Made by a program: the position numbers and the translations under genes
Part shown: in pieces, positions 51,831 through 62,172 of the stretch
How the letters are laid out: each line of letters starts with the position of its first letter
Position numbering within the stretch: the first letter of the stretch is position 1
Notes under the pieces: model-generated
What the model saw: the letters and a program-made list of their open reading frames with translations, nothing else
Databases searched by the model: none
What the model was told of the DNA's origin: nothing
Source of the DNA: Okapia johnstoni
Taxonomy: Eukaryota; Chordata; Mammalia; Artiodactyla; Giraffidae
Assembly: GCA_024291935.2 (NCBI GenBank)
Contig: CM044310.1
Coordinates: 86,665,213 to 86,729,212, forward strand
Length of the DNA stretch: 64,000 nt
Direction: 5' to 3'

Positions 51831-52059
51831 CGATGCCTCCATCACAAGGATGTGAAGTCCCTGTGTCAGGCCACCCTGACCTCCAGACAGGCCCGTGTGG
51901 GTCTTGAGACCTGGGACCCCAGACGTGGGCCCAGTCAGGGAGACAAGGCTTGACTATTAAGAGGGTTCCAGAAAAAGCCTCTTGACACCAGGGCAGTGAT
52001 ATCTATTAATAACTGCAATAGTCAAATCATTAACTTCTCAAGAACTCACTGAAGTATGC
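51831..52059. other. Low-copy DNA
   Basis: No recognised feature. Confidence 0.4.
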
Positions 52060-52215
52060 TCAGCTTTTTACTGCCATCATCCCAGGAGAACCTTAAGAGC
52101 TAGGGATAACTGACCTCATTTTCCATGAATGGAAACTCAGATCAAAATCATTTTAATGAGTTGCCCCAGGATGAACCACCAGATTTTGAGTCTGGAACCC
52201 AGTCCTAGGAAGACC
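52060..52215 (-). mobile_element. MIR SINE, diverged
   Basis: Antisense: ctgccatcatcccaggagaa, then ctgacctcattttccatgaa and gattttgagtctggaaccca. Confidence 0.65.
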
Positions 52216-53074
52216 AGCTGAATCAAAGTTTGCAAGCTTAAAATGTTATTTAGCCACATAGATATTATGATGGCAGGAAGTTATTGTGATAATTTTTCTT
52301 TCTTCCTTATCTCTGGGCCTAACATAGTACTTAGCAATCAGCAATATGTGCTTGTTGGCCCTAGAAGACTGATCTTGTCCCTGAATGAACTCATCTCCTA
52401 TAATCTATGTCTACCCAGTGGTAGTGTTTGGCAACTCAAGGGTGAAAGGGATCTTGGTCAGCATCTATAGGATTCTCTTGGTCTTTTCCTCATGGTTGCA
52501 AATTGGCTGCAACAGCCCCAACTATCACATCTTCACACTATAGTGTACAAGATGGGAGGGGGTAAAGGATATAAAAGAGATAATTACTGGGATGCCTTCC
52601 TTGTTTGGGAAGGTGAGAAAACACTTTTCCCAAAACCCTCAACATTTTCAGATTTGATCATGATAATTTGAAGAAAGGTAAAGGGCAGTACAGTAGAGCA
52701 AGCACCCACAGTGTCTGCCTCAAAGCCTCCACAGGGACCTCTGTGGACCACTGAGTCCACCAGTTCAATGACTTCACACCCAGTGAGACAGACCTGGCCA
52801 CCGGAAGACAGAGGGCAGGATTCCAAAGTGATGAGCTTAAGTCCCCCACCTGCCCAGTACAGTGGTGCTTAAAACAGAAATGAATGTGATCGATGGAAAA
52901 TAGAGAAAGGTACTTTCTCTGCATACCCAGCAATTCCTTCTACTTTTGAGAGCCAAGGAGGAGTTTCTGCTGGATATGTGATAACCAGGAAGTGAGAAAG
53001 CAAGAGACAGTATGATCAGAATCACAGATTTAGGAGGGGATGGAGCAAGTTCAAGGCTGAGACTGTTGATAATG
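52216..53074. other. Low-copy DNA
   Basis: About 850 bp. A weak MIR-like scrap (cctaacatagtacttagca) lies near 52318. No gene recognised. Confidence 0.4.
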
Positions 53075-53260
53075 ATGGTGATAATATTAATAATTACCAT
53101 TTACTGGCTATCTACCCACCAGGGTCTGGGTTGGGTACTTTATGTACATTTTCTAACAGTGTGAATGGTATTACCCCATTTTATAGATAAGGAACCTGAG
53201 TCACAGAGGTCCTAAGTTGCCCAAGTTCACCCAGCTGGTGAGAGACAAAGCCATGGTAAA
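53075..53260 (-). mobile_element. MIR SINE
   Basis: Antisense: ttaccatttactggctatct, tgtgaatggtattaccccat, tttatagataaggaacctga, and cacccagctggtgagagaca. Confidence 0.85.
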
Positions 53261-53339
53261 TCCCCTGATGGGTCAGTTTCAAAAGCCTGGTATGATTGGA
53301 GTGGGGTCAGGAGGGGTCTGGTGGTCTTCAGGTACAGGA

Positions 53340-53416
53340 CATGCCATGGCAGCTGACGTGGAAAAATTGTCTTCCACGAAACCAGTCCCTGATGCCAAAA
53401 AGGTTGGGGACCGCTG
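53340..53416 (-). mobile_element. hAT-type transposon remnant
   Basis: Antisense end of a common mammalian hAT family: gaaaaattgtcttccacgaa, then accagtccctgatgccaaaa and aggttggggaccgctg as the terminal repeat. The other end is missing. Confidence 0.65.
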
Positions 53417-53504
53417 CTTTATCATATAGAATAGGAGCTGTGAGTAGAACTGACATCCCAGAGAGCACCCTGGGGACCTGCTACAGCATGAGGGCCCAAG
53501 CTAA

Positions 53505-53620
53505 GTATTTGCAGACCAGGCTCTGCCTTTGCCTTTATCCAGGTACATGACCTTGGTGAACCCCACTGCCTCTCTGTGCCTCAGTTTCCCTCCAAAAAGT
53601 AAGAGCCTTAGACTAACTAG
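53505..53620 (+). mobile_element. MIR fragment
   Basis: Sense: gtacatgaccttggtgaacc, then ctctctgtgcctcagtttcc. Confidence 0.65.
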
Positions 53621-53811
53621 ATCAGCATTTCCCATAGTTGCACTTTCCTGGTAGCATGAGCCTGATGATTTAGGAGGTCCGAGGCCAAACAGGTTTTGTT
53701 TGAATACTCATAGATTTATTTTAATGTGTATTTAGAAAAATTACAGCAGCACATTAGGTCCATGATTTCACAGATACAATAAAATTTTGCTTAAAAGTAA
53801 AGGTATTCAAG

Positions 53812-53880
53812 GGACTTCCCTAGTGGTCCAGTGGTTAAGACTTCGCCTTCCAATGTGGGTGGGAGAGCCTCGATCAGTGG
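53812..53880 (+). mobile_element. CHR-type SINE, 3' truncated
   Basis: The head ggacttccctagtggtccag, then gttaagacttcgccttccaa, breaks off into unrelated sequence after a garbled cgatcagtgg. The usual A-rich tail is absent. Confidence 0.75.
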
Positions 53881-54122
53881 AGGATCACGTGCGTCAGCTC
53901 GGCCACTTCCTTGCCCTCACTTTTGCATTCGCAAAGTACAAGTGACCATAACCTTCTCTCCTGGGGCCCCTGCAAGGTACCCAGGTGATCATGAGCATCA
54001 GTGTTTTTAAACTGTGAAAGGTGGTGCACAGACATGGGCTAAACCTGGGTCAGTACTGTAGCTCTTAGGCTGGAGATCCGGGTGCATTTCGCCATTGATG
54101 GGACAGGCTTATTCCTATGCAT
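53881..54122. other. Unclassified segment between truncated SINE and BovB tail
   Basis: About 240 bp matching no repeat I recognise. It has more CpG than its surroundings (cacgtgcgtcagctcggcca near 53887). On the minus strand one frame stays open for a few dozen codons and ends at a stop near 53879, but the predicted residues resemble no family. It could be a retrocopy fragment, filler from a deletion, or plain low-copy DNA. Confidence 0.3.
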
Positions 54123-54259
54123 CACACCAACTCAATGGACATGAATTTGAGAAAACTCCGGGAGACAGTAAAGGACAGAGGAACCCAGTGTGCTGCAGTC
54201 CATAGGGTTGCAAAGAGTCAGACACAACTTAGCAACTGAACAATGACAACAACAACAGG
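54123..54259 (+). mobile_element. BovB LINE 3' tail fragment
   Basis: Sense BovB end only: caatggacatgaatttgaga, aaactccgggagacagtaaa, then gtgctgcagtccatagggtt and the (acaacaacaac) tail. Confidence 0.88.
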
Positions 54260-54534
54260 AAAGCTCAGCACTAGGCCCCCTCACTCCTCCTTTTGGAGTC
54301 TGTTACTTCACAAAGAAATATTCTGTGTGTTCAGTCTTATTGTGACAGTGAGTAGGTTCTATGTTGTTCTTTCTCCCCACAAAGCAGTAGTTAATAAGAT
54401 GAGCCAGGAGCTGGCAACTCATTCTCCCCAATGCATTCCCAACTTATAGGGATGGTGATGCCTGAGGTGAGGAGGAAGCATGGGCAGGAAGCAAGAAAAG
54501 GGCAAAGGAAGTAGGAATTGATTTAAAATAACAG
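54260..54534. other. Low-copy DNA
   Basis: No recognised feature. Confidence 0.4.
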
Positions 54535-54700
54535 TCACAATCATATTTAACATTTATTGACTATATACTATATGTGGAGTACCTTATGTTATTATTTCAT
54601 TTAATTCTTACAATAGCACTATTTGCCCATTTTATTGATGAAGAAATGAGAGCCTTGGTAGACAAAGAACTTTCAAACACTGCACAGCAAGTGGTTGTCT
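54535..54700 (-). mobile_element. MIR SINE
   Basis: Antisense: tatttaacatttattgacta, ttcatttaattcttacaata, gatgaagaaatgagagcctt. Confidence 0.75.
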
Positions 54701-55080
54701 GAGTCAGCTATTGCTGCATAACAAACAACCACAATGGTCAGAGGTTTGGCTCCAGTTTGGCTGATCTAGCCTGGGCTCAGCTAGGCTTGGATCTGAGCTT
54801 GGTTCAGGTCTGCTCTATGCGTTTCTCGTAGTGGGACCACTTGGCTCCCCAGTATATGTTCCCATGGCAATGACAGGAGGATGAGAAGGCAAGTTTGCAA
54901 GCACATTTCAAGCCTCTGCTTGTATCACAATTGGCCAACATCTCATTGGCTAAAACAAGTTACATGGCTCAGCCCATCATCAAAAGAATGTATTAATACC
55001 TTCTGACCATCAAGGCAGGGAATAAGTAAATATTTACTGATCAAAGACCTCATCTACCAATGGGATAGAGCCAAGGTTCA
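54701..55080 (-). mobile_element. Possible MaLR/ERVL LTR, antisense
   Basis: Starts tgagtcagctattgctgcat, then aacaaacaaccacaatggtc, in the style of an antisense LTR end, and has aattggccaacatctcattg near 54930. The far end is not clear and the family is uncertain. Confidence 0.4.
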
Positions 55081-55540
55081 AGTCAAAATTTTAGTCATGA
55101 CTTCACCTGGTATCCTAGCCTCCAGGCAGTTGTCATGGCTCCAGAGACAGGTCATACTTCCAGCACCACCTGCTTCCTTAAGTGGCTGGGCTACCCCACA
55201 GCATGTGCTGACCACAGGTACACTCGGCTTTGCACATCCTCAGTCCTGAACCCCTTGTCTAGATCTGTTCCTTCAGTGCAGCCTGAGTACAATATCCAGG
55301 GTCTGGTCCTGCTAGTCTATAATCTCTCTCCCTTCCTGCTTCAGCTTTTGGATTTCGCACAAGCTGCTGTCTTCCAGATACAGCCTAGGTTTAGCCTTAA
55401 ACATTCTGGTACCCATTCCCCACATCCCGCAGGAAGTGGCTTTTCCTAGACTATCATGGCAAGATGTCATGTATGGTTGGGCAGGAAGTACACTGCACAA
55501 AGACTTCCAGCTGGAGGTATGAGCAAGGCTAAAACCAGCT
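55081..55540. other. Low-copy DNA
   Basis: No recognised repeat or gene. The plus-strand frame 55135-55449 (104 codons) has no family match. Confidence 0.4.
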
Positions 55541-55770
55541 TGGGCTTCCCATGTAGTGCTAGTGGTAAAGAACACGCTTGCCAATGCAGGAGATGCAAGA
55601 GATGAGGGTTCAATCCCTGGATCAGGAAGATCCCATGGAGGAGGGTGTGGCAACTCACTCCAGTATTCTTGCCTGGAGAATTCCACGGAGCAGGAGCCTG
55701 GCGAGCTACAGTCCACTGGGTCGCAAAGAGTCAGACACGACTGAGGTGACTTAGCAACCACGCATGCACA
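55541..55770 (+). mobile_element. Bov-tA SINE
   Basis: Complete copy from gggcttcccatgtagtgcta to cacgactgaggtgacttagc. The flanks share aaccagc on both sides, a probable short target duplication. Confidence 0.93.
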
Positions 55771-56254
55771 TAACCAGCCTACACTGCAAGTTAGACTGTG
55801 TGTCCTAGCATGGGGTTTCATCTGCCCAGAGGAAGGGGGAACCTTCTCTTCACACAAGGCACCATCAGCCTTCCAAACCATATCCTAGTTACAAGTTAAG
55901 AGTGATGGGTCAGTTTTTCACACTACTCACAAAGGTGCTATGTAGGCTACATTAGCCAAGTCACATCAGGGTTTTAGAAGAGTTAGATTCAAGTCCTGGT
56001 TGGTATAAGTTCTGAGAGTTAGAAGAAGAGGCATCACCTTTCTGAGTTGCCTCAGTTTCCCTGAAAGTCATTCCAATCATCGCAAGGAAAGTGGGGCTAC
56101 AGAGTGAGGACCCTGACCTTCACCAGGCAGAGAAAACAGCACAGCCTCTCTGATTTCAAAGGTAAAAGCCAACACTGCAGCCTAATTCTTTTCCTGACCT
56201 GAGAATAGCATTTGATATAGCTCCACTGTCAGAGAATTCAGACTCTAAAGCAAA
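55771..56254. other. Low-copy DNA with a MIR fragment
   Basis: A sense MIR-like piece lies at 55990-56070 (gattcaagtcctggttggta, then gttgcctcagtttccctgaa). No gene recognised. A short (GA)n run lies at 56253-56266. Confidence 0.45.
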
Positions 56255-56760
56255 GAGAGAGAGAGAATGAGACTTATTTCCGAGGAAGGCTTGGAAGTTT
56301 CTATGGCTTCCCCGATGCTATTGCTGATTGAGATCATTCAAGAGCATCATTTATTCATTCTCTGGGGTTTTTTGGACTCTGAATTCAAAGGTTTCATTTA
56401 CCTCCTTCACTCTCTCACTCTTTTTTCCTCTCTCTTATCCTCTCCCGAATATTTGTTACAGTTGCATTTTTCAAACCATTTACTGTCTAGAGGGTAAGTG
56501 GAGTGGCACAGCTCATAATGTGCAAATAAATGGGAACTAAGCTCGTCAGCTCGAGTGGAATGAATTACTGTCGCCAGTGAAATGCAGTGATGGGGAGCAG
56601 CCGCCCGGGAGACGGGGGAGGGTGTGAGCAGGTACTGCTCTGGAGTGGCCAGAATAACACTTACTATGATTTATCAAAGAGCACTTGAAAGCCCCTTAGA
56701 GGCTTTAAATAGGCATGAAAAGAGGCTTCGTGGCACTTGGGCACTGGCAGAACAGAGTGA
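56255..56760. promoter_or_regulatory. Candidate conserved noncoding element 10
   Basis: The longest island of the 3' half and free of named repeats: gcatcatttattcattctct (56343), ttcaaaggtttcatttacct (56386), an octamer-like ataatgtgcaaataaatggg (56515), ggaatgaattactgtcgcca (56557) and ctatgatttatcaaagagca (56663, TCF/LEF-like). CpGs survive at 56600-56620. Function inferred. Confidence 0.42.
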
Positions 56761-57289
56761 TTATCGGGCTCCAATGCCTGACCCTGTGTGCGGCTTCCGG
56801 ACTAGAAAAGCTGGAAATCTTCAAAGGCGCTGGAGAAGGATGGCCGAGTTGCAGGCAGTCCCAGGGGAGGGCACTTCATGGGGTGAGGTGAGCAAACAGG
56901 AGGCTGCAGAACTGATGGGGAAGTGGGACCACAGAGAGGGGCTGCAGGACTTTGGAGGGGCATAAGGATTCTCAAAACAGGGGACAGCCCATGAGAGTGA
57001 GATGTCTTGGTCAAGGTCGCAGTGCAGAGAGCGGTGGCCTGCCTGCTGGTACTTCTTGAAGCCATCCAGAAAATTCTCTGCACCCCAAGTTTTCTCCTGT
57101 TTGCCTACAGGTTTCCAGTAGAGATAATCCCTTTGAGATAAGCAGCACCCTATCACAGCAGGTTTTTTCAAATAAAAAGTCCTTTGAGAGGCAGAGCAAA
57201 GTCACTGATGTCAAATGTAAATGAATTCTGGGCAGTGTCAGGAAACTGCAGAGCCTTCTTATCCACAGCTTGACGTCCATCCCACTAGT
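56761..57289. other. Low-copy DNA
   Basis: No named repeat. The minus-strand frames 56802-57083, 56821-57171 and 57011-57280 overlap in different registers and have no family match. Confidence 0.4.
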
Positions 57290-57519
57290 GAAGGATTCCT
57301 CAACCGTGGCTCTGTTGACATTTTGGACTGGATAATTTTTGGATGGGGAGGGGAGAAGCTGTCCTGTGCATCATAGGATGTTTACAGCATCTGATCTCTG
57401 CCAATTGGATACCAGCAGCACCCCACTCACAAGTCATAACAATCAAAAAGGACTCCAGATGTTGCCAAATGCCCTCTACTCCCACCTCAGGTTGGAGAAT
57501 CACTAGTTAAGAACCACTG
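57290..57519 (+). mobile_element. MER20-type hAT-Charlie transposon
   Basis: Nearly full length (about 220 bp is usual). Key wording: ggattcctcaaccgtggctc, gctgtcctgtgcatcatagg, atgtttacagcatctgatct, ccagatgttgccaaatgccc and the end ttaagaaccactg, roughly inverse to the start. Confidence 0.88.
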
Positions 57520-57534
57520 CTCTGAGAAAAACAA

Positions 57535-57716
57535 ATATCACATATTAATGCATATATGTGAAATCTAGAAAAATGGTATAGATGAACTTACTTGCAAAGC
57601 AGAAAATGAGACCCAGACATAGACAACAAACATATGGATACCAAGGTGGGAAGGGTGGGGGTTGGGATGGATTGGGAGATTGGGATTGACATATATACAC
57701 ACGACCAGGTATAAAG
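57535..57716 (+). mobile_element. Ruminant L1 3' UTR fragment
   Basis: Sense: gtgaaatctagaaaaatggt, atagatgaacttacttgcaa, gcagaaaatgagacccagac, then gggagattgggattgacata and tatacac. Stops where a Bov-tA begins. Confidence 0.85.
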
Positions 57717-57807
57717 TGGGCTTCCCAGGTGGCTCAGTGTTAAAGAATCTTCCTGCCAATGCGGGAGACACAGGAGATGTGGGTTCAATCCCTGGATCAG
57801 GAAGATA
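57717..57807 (+). mobile_element. Bov-tA SINE head only, 3' truncated
   Basis: From gtgggcttcccaggtggctc to tggatcaggaagat, then an abrupt switch to unrelated tandem sequence. Loss of the 3' end is uncommon for a SINE, which normally truncates at 5', so it suggests a later deletion. Confidence 0.85.
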
Positions 57808-57845
57808 TTTAGTCTGAGTTTCGGTGTTTAGTCTGAGTTTCGGTG
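57808..57845. repeat. Perfect 19-bp tandem duplication
   Basis: The unit tttagtctgagtttcggtg occurs at 57808-57826 and 57827-57845, exactly at the broken end of the Bov-tA. Confidence 0.95.
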
Positions 57846-57904
57846 TTGAAATGGGGTAAATCACACTCTCCCACCCCAGTCCTTTCTATTACTTCTCACC
57901 CCAG

Positions 57905-58012
57905 GATTCACTTTTTTGGTGGGGGCGGGGGGGGCAGGGGGGAGCTGTGCTGGCTCTTCATTGCAGCATGTGGGCTTCAGCATGTGGTATCTTAGTTCCC
58001 CAACCAGGGATC
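57905..58012 (-). mobile_element. CHR-type SINE fragment with G-run
   Basis: Antisense CHR pieces: gtgctggctcttcattgcag, then catgtgggcttcagcatgtg and agttccccaaccagggatca. The head end is missing. Preceded by a G-rich run at 57919-57942 that fits a G-quadruplex pattern. Confidence 0.75.
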
Positions 58013-58019
58013 AGAATTC

Positions 58020-58890
58020 TTTACTCTGTTTAATTCATCTCTAGGTTGGCTGGATTTCATTAAGCCCTTCTTTCTTTCTTTTTTCAAAATTTCCAAGAAG
58101 GGTCCATAGGTTCTATATAACTGACATATCACATGCTTGAAAATATGTGCTGTTTCCATATGTGAGTGATAATTTGGTGGGGCATAAATTGAGGGTCTTA
58201 TTTTTTCATATCAGAGCATAAATACTGCTCCATTATCTTACGAATTTCAAACTGCTGTGGAGAACTTTGATACCTACCCAATTCTTCCCCCTTGTACATG
58301 ACTTTCTTCCCCCAATACCTTCCACCCTAGATGCTAATAACTCTCTTTTATGTTGGTTTGTTTTTTGGAGGACACACGAACTTTAGGAATCTCACCAATT
58401 TTTTTACATAATTTTTGTTGTTCTCATTCCACCTACAGTTAAAGCCTTTATTTCACAAGGATTTGTTTAACTATGTTTTTGAGTATTTATTTATGTGCCA
58501 TTCTGTTCTCATCTTCAAGTCCACCATTTATACATATGTTTGATCTCCTTTGTCTTCCATGTCTATCATCTATCATTTTTACATTTTCCATCTCTTCCAT
58601 TCCACACCTATTATTTTCCCTGACCTGCTCTCCATCCCCCTGGCTGAATTTTTGGTCATGCTTATTTGGGGAGGTTGTTGTTGCTTTCAGTGTGGTATTC
58701 AACTCTATCAAGCTTCTACTTTCTATTTCTTCCCTGAGCTTTGCTAACTGGCCTTTCACCAACTCTCTGAGTTCCTTTTGTAGAAAGATCACACTGTGTA
58801 TATTTCTTTGAGTCTATGGATAACCACTTGTCCAACTCTCCCTCTATTATGCTGAATAGTTCTTCTTGGGATGTGTGATCTTTAGCAGCT
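58020..58890 (-). mobile_element. HAL1/L1-type LINE fragment
   Basis: Old LINE in antisense. The part 58480-58890 encodes an ORF1-like coiled-coil stretch, and 58020-58330 has 3'-UTR-like wording (ttggctggatttcattaagc, then ctgctccattatcttacgaa). HAL1, an ORF1-only L1 relative, fits best, but L1 ORF1 cannot be excluded. Confidence 0.55.
58487..58792 (-). pseudogene. L1/HAL1 ORF1-like remnant
   Basis: 101 open codons, rich in Glu, Lys, Arg and Asn. The stretch MEEMENVKMIDDRHGRQRRS, followed by NICINGGLEDENR, resembles the end of the coiled coil and start of the RRM region in L1-type ORF1 proteins. Truncated at both ends and diverged. Confidence 0.6.
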
Positions 58891-58901
58891 TTTGCTCATA
58901 C

Positions 58902-59596
58902 AGCAAGTCCCCCACACATGAACGAGTTCTGTGCCAAGAGCATGTTCGTAAGTCCAATTTGTTAGTAAATCCAACAAAGTTTGCCTAGGTACACAGCTAA
59001 TACAATCCACTATATAGTAGTGTGGGCTTCCCTGGTGGCTCAAATGGTAAAGAATCCACCTGCAATGCTGGAGACCTGGGTTCAATTCCCGGGTTGGGAT
59101 GATCCCCCGGAGAAGGGAATGGCAACCCACTCCAGTATTCTTTCTTGGAGAATCCCATGGACAGAGGAGCCTGGTGGGCTACAGTCCATGGGTCACAAAG
59201 AGTCAGACATGACTGAATGACTAACACTTTCACACTTTCATATAGTAGTGTACTGTCCTAGGTTTATAATACTTTTCATTCAGATAATACATAAAAAAGG
59301 CAAACACAATAAAGAAAACAATTTCAGTCTTATAGTACAGCACCTTGAAAAGTACAGTAGTACCAGCTACATCACCACCACTTTTACACTGGCTGCCAGA
59401 TGCCCTGGGATTGAAATAAAGATACTGTACTACTGTACTCTATCCAATACTGTAAAGTACACAAAGGCACAGCCACTTGCAGAGGTGCATGCATGTGACA
59501 ATGTATGCCAGACACATGAACATGATTGAACATGCAAACCCACGTTGCATCTCTGAAAGTTTGAAACTTGAAGGTTCATATGTAGGGGACTTACTG
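58902..59596 (+). mobile_element. TIR-bounded nonautonomous DNA element, copy B, split by Bov-tA
   Basis: Bounded by cagcaagtccccca and the near-inverse gtaggggacttactg. Shares the internal blocks of copy A (gtccaacaaagtttgcctag, ggtttataatacttttcatt, caccttgaaaagtacagtag). Without the SINE and its duplication it is about 467 bp, close to copy A at 445 bp. Confidence 0.7.
59023..59240 (+). mobile_element. Bov-tA SINE in TIR element, 10-bp target duplication
   Basis: Complete copy ending in cactttcacactttca. The duplication tatagtagtg lies at 59013-59022 and 59241-59250 and belongs to the host element. Confidence 0.95.
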
Positions 59597-60604
59597 CATT
59601 TCTTTCTTCCCTCCTGATTTTTCTTTCACTTTTTAAAAATCTTTTGGTGTGTATGCATAGGGCCTGTGTTGACTCCTCTATGATGATTCCTCTTCTTGAG
59701 ATGCTGTCTGTGGGAGGCATGGGGGAGGGTGTCAGAAACTGGGCTGGGGAAGCCTACACTTTGGTTCAGAGTTGGAGTCTCAGGCATGATCTGTTTCCTG
59801 TGCTCCAAGGCAGAAGGCATCAGTCTCCCACACTGGAGAGGGTGGAGCATCTGTCTCAGCCTTTCTGCACCGAGCTCAGGGATCACTGCTCTTTCACCTT
59901 TCACCCCACCTCCCCGCCCATGGTCTCCCTTGCTGGCAGATCAGTTCCCAGACAAGCGAAACTGCTGTCCCCACCGTTTCTCCACTATGCCCACCTCCCC
60001 ATCCATTCAAGTTCAATTGTATCTGCACAGCAAAGCCTCCACATCTCTCCAGACACCCTGTCTTCACTTCTCGTCTCTCCAACCACCTTCCTCTGATTCA
60101 GGAGAGCAAACCTGATGTTCAGATCCTGCCTGAAGTATGAGGAGGGATCTGGAAGCTCTCTCCATCTGCCAAGCGTTGTTCCAGATACAATAGCAATGGT
60201 CTGGGGATATAGACTTGTCCCAGCTTCACCGAAATTCAAATTGATCTCTAGTTTTGACTTACTTGTGGCTTTTTCATGTAGTTTTCAAGGGAGATGAGTA
60301 GAGAAAAATGATTTTATTATCTTTAGCCAGAAGTCTGTGTTCATTTAAAATATTATTATAACTGTTGTCCATGATTATAAAAGAATTATGTCCATTTCTC
60401 AAAGTCTGTAAAACAGAAAAAAAAAAGTAGAAAAAGGAACTCTATACTCCCATTACCCAGACAGAGCCCTGATGACATTTGGGTCATATACTTCCAAGCT
60501 AGGTAGGATTCTAGGACAGGGCAGCGGGGGGCCTGGGTGCTCAAATGTGTCCTGCCATGCTTTTTCTGTGTAGCAAATAAGAATAATTTAAATAAGAAAA
60601 AGAA
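59597..60604. other. Low-copy DNA, 1 kb
   Basis: No gene recognised. The first 200 bp may continue the old LINE interrupted by the TIR element. The plus-strand frames 59644-60096 and 59696-60115 overlap in different registers and have no family match. An A-run lies at 60416-60427. Confidence 0.4.
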
Positions 60605-60815
60605 CAAGAACATGCCAGGTGCTATGCTAATCTCTACATACGTTAAATAAGTTAGTCCTCCCAAGGATGCTATGAAATGGGCCCATTATTGTTGTTTCCG
60701 TATTACAGATGAGGGGACTGAGGCTCAGAGCAGTGAAGTGATGGGCACAGCTAGGAAGTGGCAGCAGGGAGATTTGCAGGCAGAGCCCATGCTCTTAATC
60801 ACTCCCCTGCCCCAC
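60605..60815 (-). mobile_element. MIR SINE
   Basis: Nearly complete antisense MIR: tgccaggtgctatgctaatc, ccgtattacagatgagggga, ctgaggctcagagcagtgaa and gagcccatgctcttaatcac. An L2-like scrap follows to about 60880. Confidence 0.9.
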
Positions 60816-60910
60816 CTCCAAAGCCTTTGGCTGAGCTCTTTGCTCATAGCAGGCGCTTAAGTATTTATTATTTGCGGAATTTCACTGAAAATTAAATCCG
60901 TTCATCACAA

Positions 60911-61130
60911 ACATTTGTGGCACTAGTGGTAAATAACCTGCCTGCCAATGCAGGAGATATAAGAGATGTGGGTTCGATCCCTGGGTGGGGAAGGTCCCCT
61001 GGAAGAGGGCATGGCAACTCACCCCAATATTCTTGCCTGGAGAACCTCTATGGAAAGAGGAGCCTGGCAGGCTACAGTCCATAGGATTGCAAAGATTCAT
61101 ACATAACTGAAGAGACTCAGCACACAGCAA
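60911..61130 (+). mobile_element. Bov-tA SINE with short target duplication
   Basis: Complete but diverged copy. The flank catcacaa lies at 60903-60910 and 61131-61138. Confidence 0.92.
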
Positions 61131-61179
61131 GCATCACAAGAAGAACAGGAGGTGGGGCTTTGGATTCAAGAATAAAAAT

Positions 61180-61912
61180 ATACCTCACATTCAGTAGGCT
61201 ACTAGTAAAAGAAAAAGAAACAGAAAATAACAAGCATTGGCAAGGATGCCAATAGTAGAAATGCTAGAACTCTTGTACATTGTCGATGGGAGTATCAAAT
61301 GGCACAGCCACTATGAAAAGCAGTACGATAGTTCCTCGAACAATTACACACAGAATTTTCATAAGACCCAACAGTTCACCTTCTGGGTATATACACATAA
61401 GAACTGAAAGCACAGTCTTACAGAGGCATTTGTACACTCATGTTCATAGTGTCATTGTTTGCAATAGCCAAAACATAGAAGTAACCCAAATGTCTATCAA
61501 TGGATAAAGGGATAAACAAAATATGATATAGCTATATGGTGGAATATTATTTAGCCTTAAAAGAGAGGAAATTCTGACACATGCTACCACATGAATGGAC
61601 TTTATGTTAAAGTAAATAAGCCAGCATAAAAAGTTAAATACTATATAATTCCACTTACATGAGGCAAATTCAGAAAGAGACAGAAAATAGAAAGGTGATT
61701 CCCATGGGCTGGTGGGGAGCAGGGAATGGGGAGTTATTATTTAATAGGGACAGAGTTTCAACTTTGCAAGCTGAAAAATGTTTTGTAGATAGGTGGTGGT
61801 GATGGCTGTACAACAATGAGAATGTAATTAATGCCATTGAATTGTACACTTAAAACTGATTAAGATGGTACATTTTATATGATGTATATTTTAATATAAT
61901 TTTAAAAAGATT
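61180..61912 (+). mobile_element. Old L1 (L1M-type) ORF2 end and 3' UTR
   Basis: Sense: acattgtcgatgggagtatc, tctgggtatatacacataag, acccaaatgtctatcaatgg, ataaacaaaatatgatatag, and the 3' part aattgtacacttaaaactga followed by ttttaatataattttaaaaa. Frames are broken. Confidence 0.9.
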
Positions 61913-61947
61913 CTTAAAGAAGAAAACCCAAATCAACAATTGGAGAG

Positions 61948-62161
61948 AGACCTCCCTGGTGGTCCAGTGGTTAACAATCTGCCTTCCAATGCAGGCATGC
62001 GGGTTTGATTCCTGGTCGGGGAACTAAGATCCCATCTGCAGCAGAGCTACTAAGCCCAAGTACTGCAACTATTGAGTCCATGCACCACAAGTACAGAGAG
62101 CCCATGCACTGCAACAAAGACCCAGCACAACCAAAATAAATAAAGTAATAAAAGTAAAAAG
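61948..62161 (+). mobile_element. CHR-type SINE with 11-bp target duplication
   Basis: Sense long CHR from agacctccctggtggtccag to caaccaaaataaataaag. Flanks caattggagag (61937-61947) and caattggaaag (62162-62172) differ at one position. Confidence 0.94.
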
Positions 62162-62172
62162 CAATTGGAAAG

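Noticed and set aside
55312..55881. 189-codon minus-strand open frame
   Set aside because: It reads through the Bov-tA at 55541-55770 on the opposite strand. No protein family is recognisable.
1330..61130. tRNA genes suggested by repeated ggttcgatccctgg B-box-like words
   Set aside because: Every instance lies in a Bov-tA or CHR SINE, which derive from tRNA. None is a free-standing cloverleaf gene.
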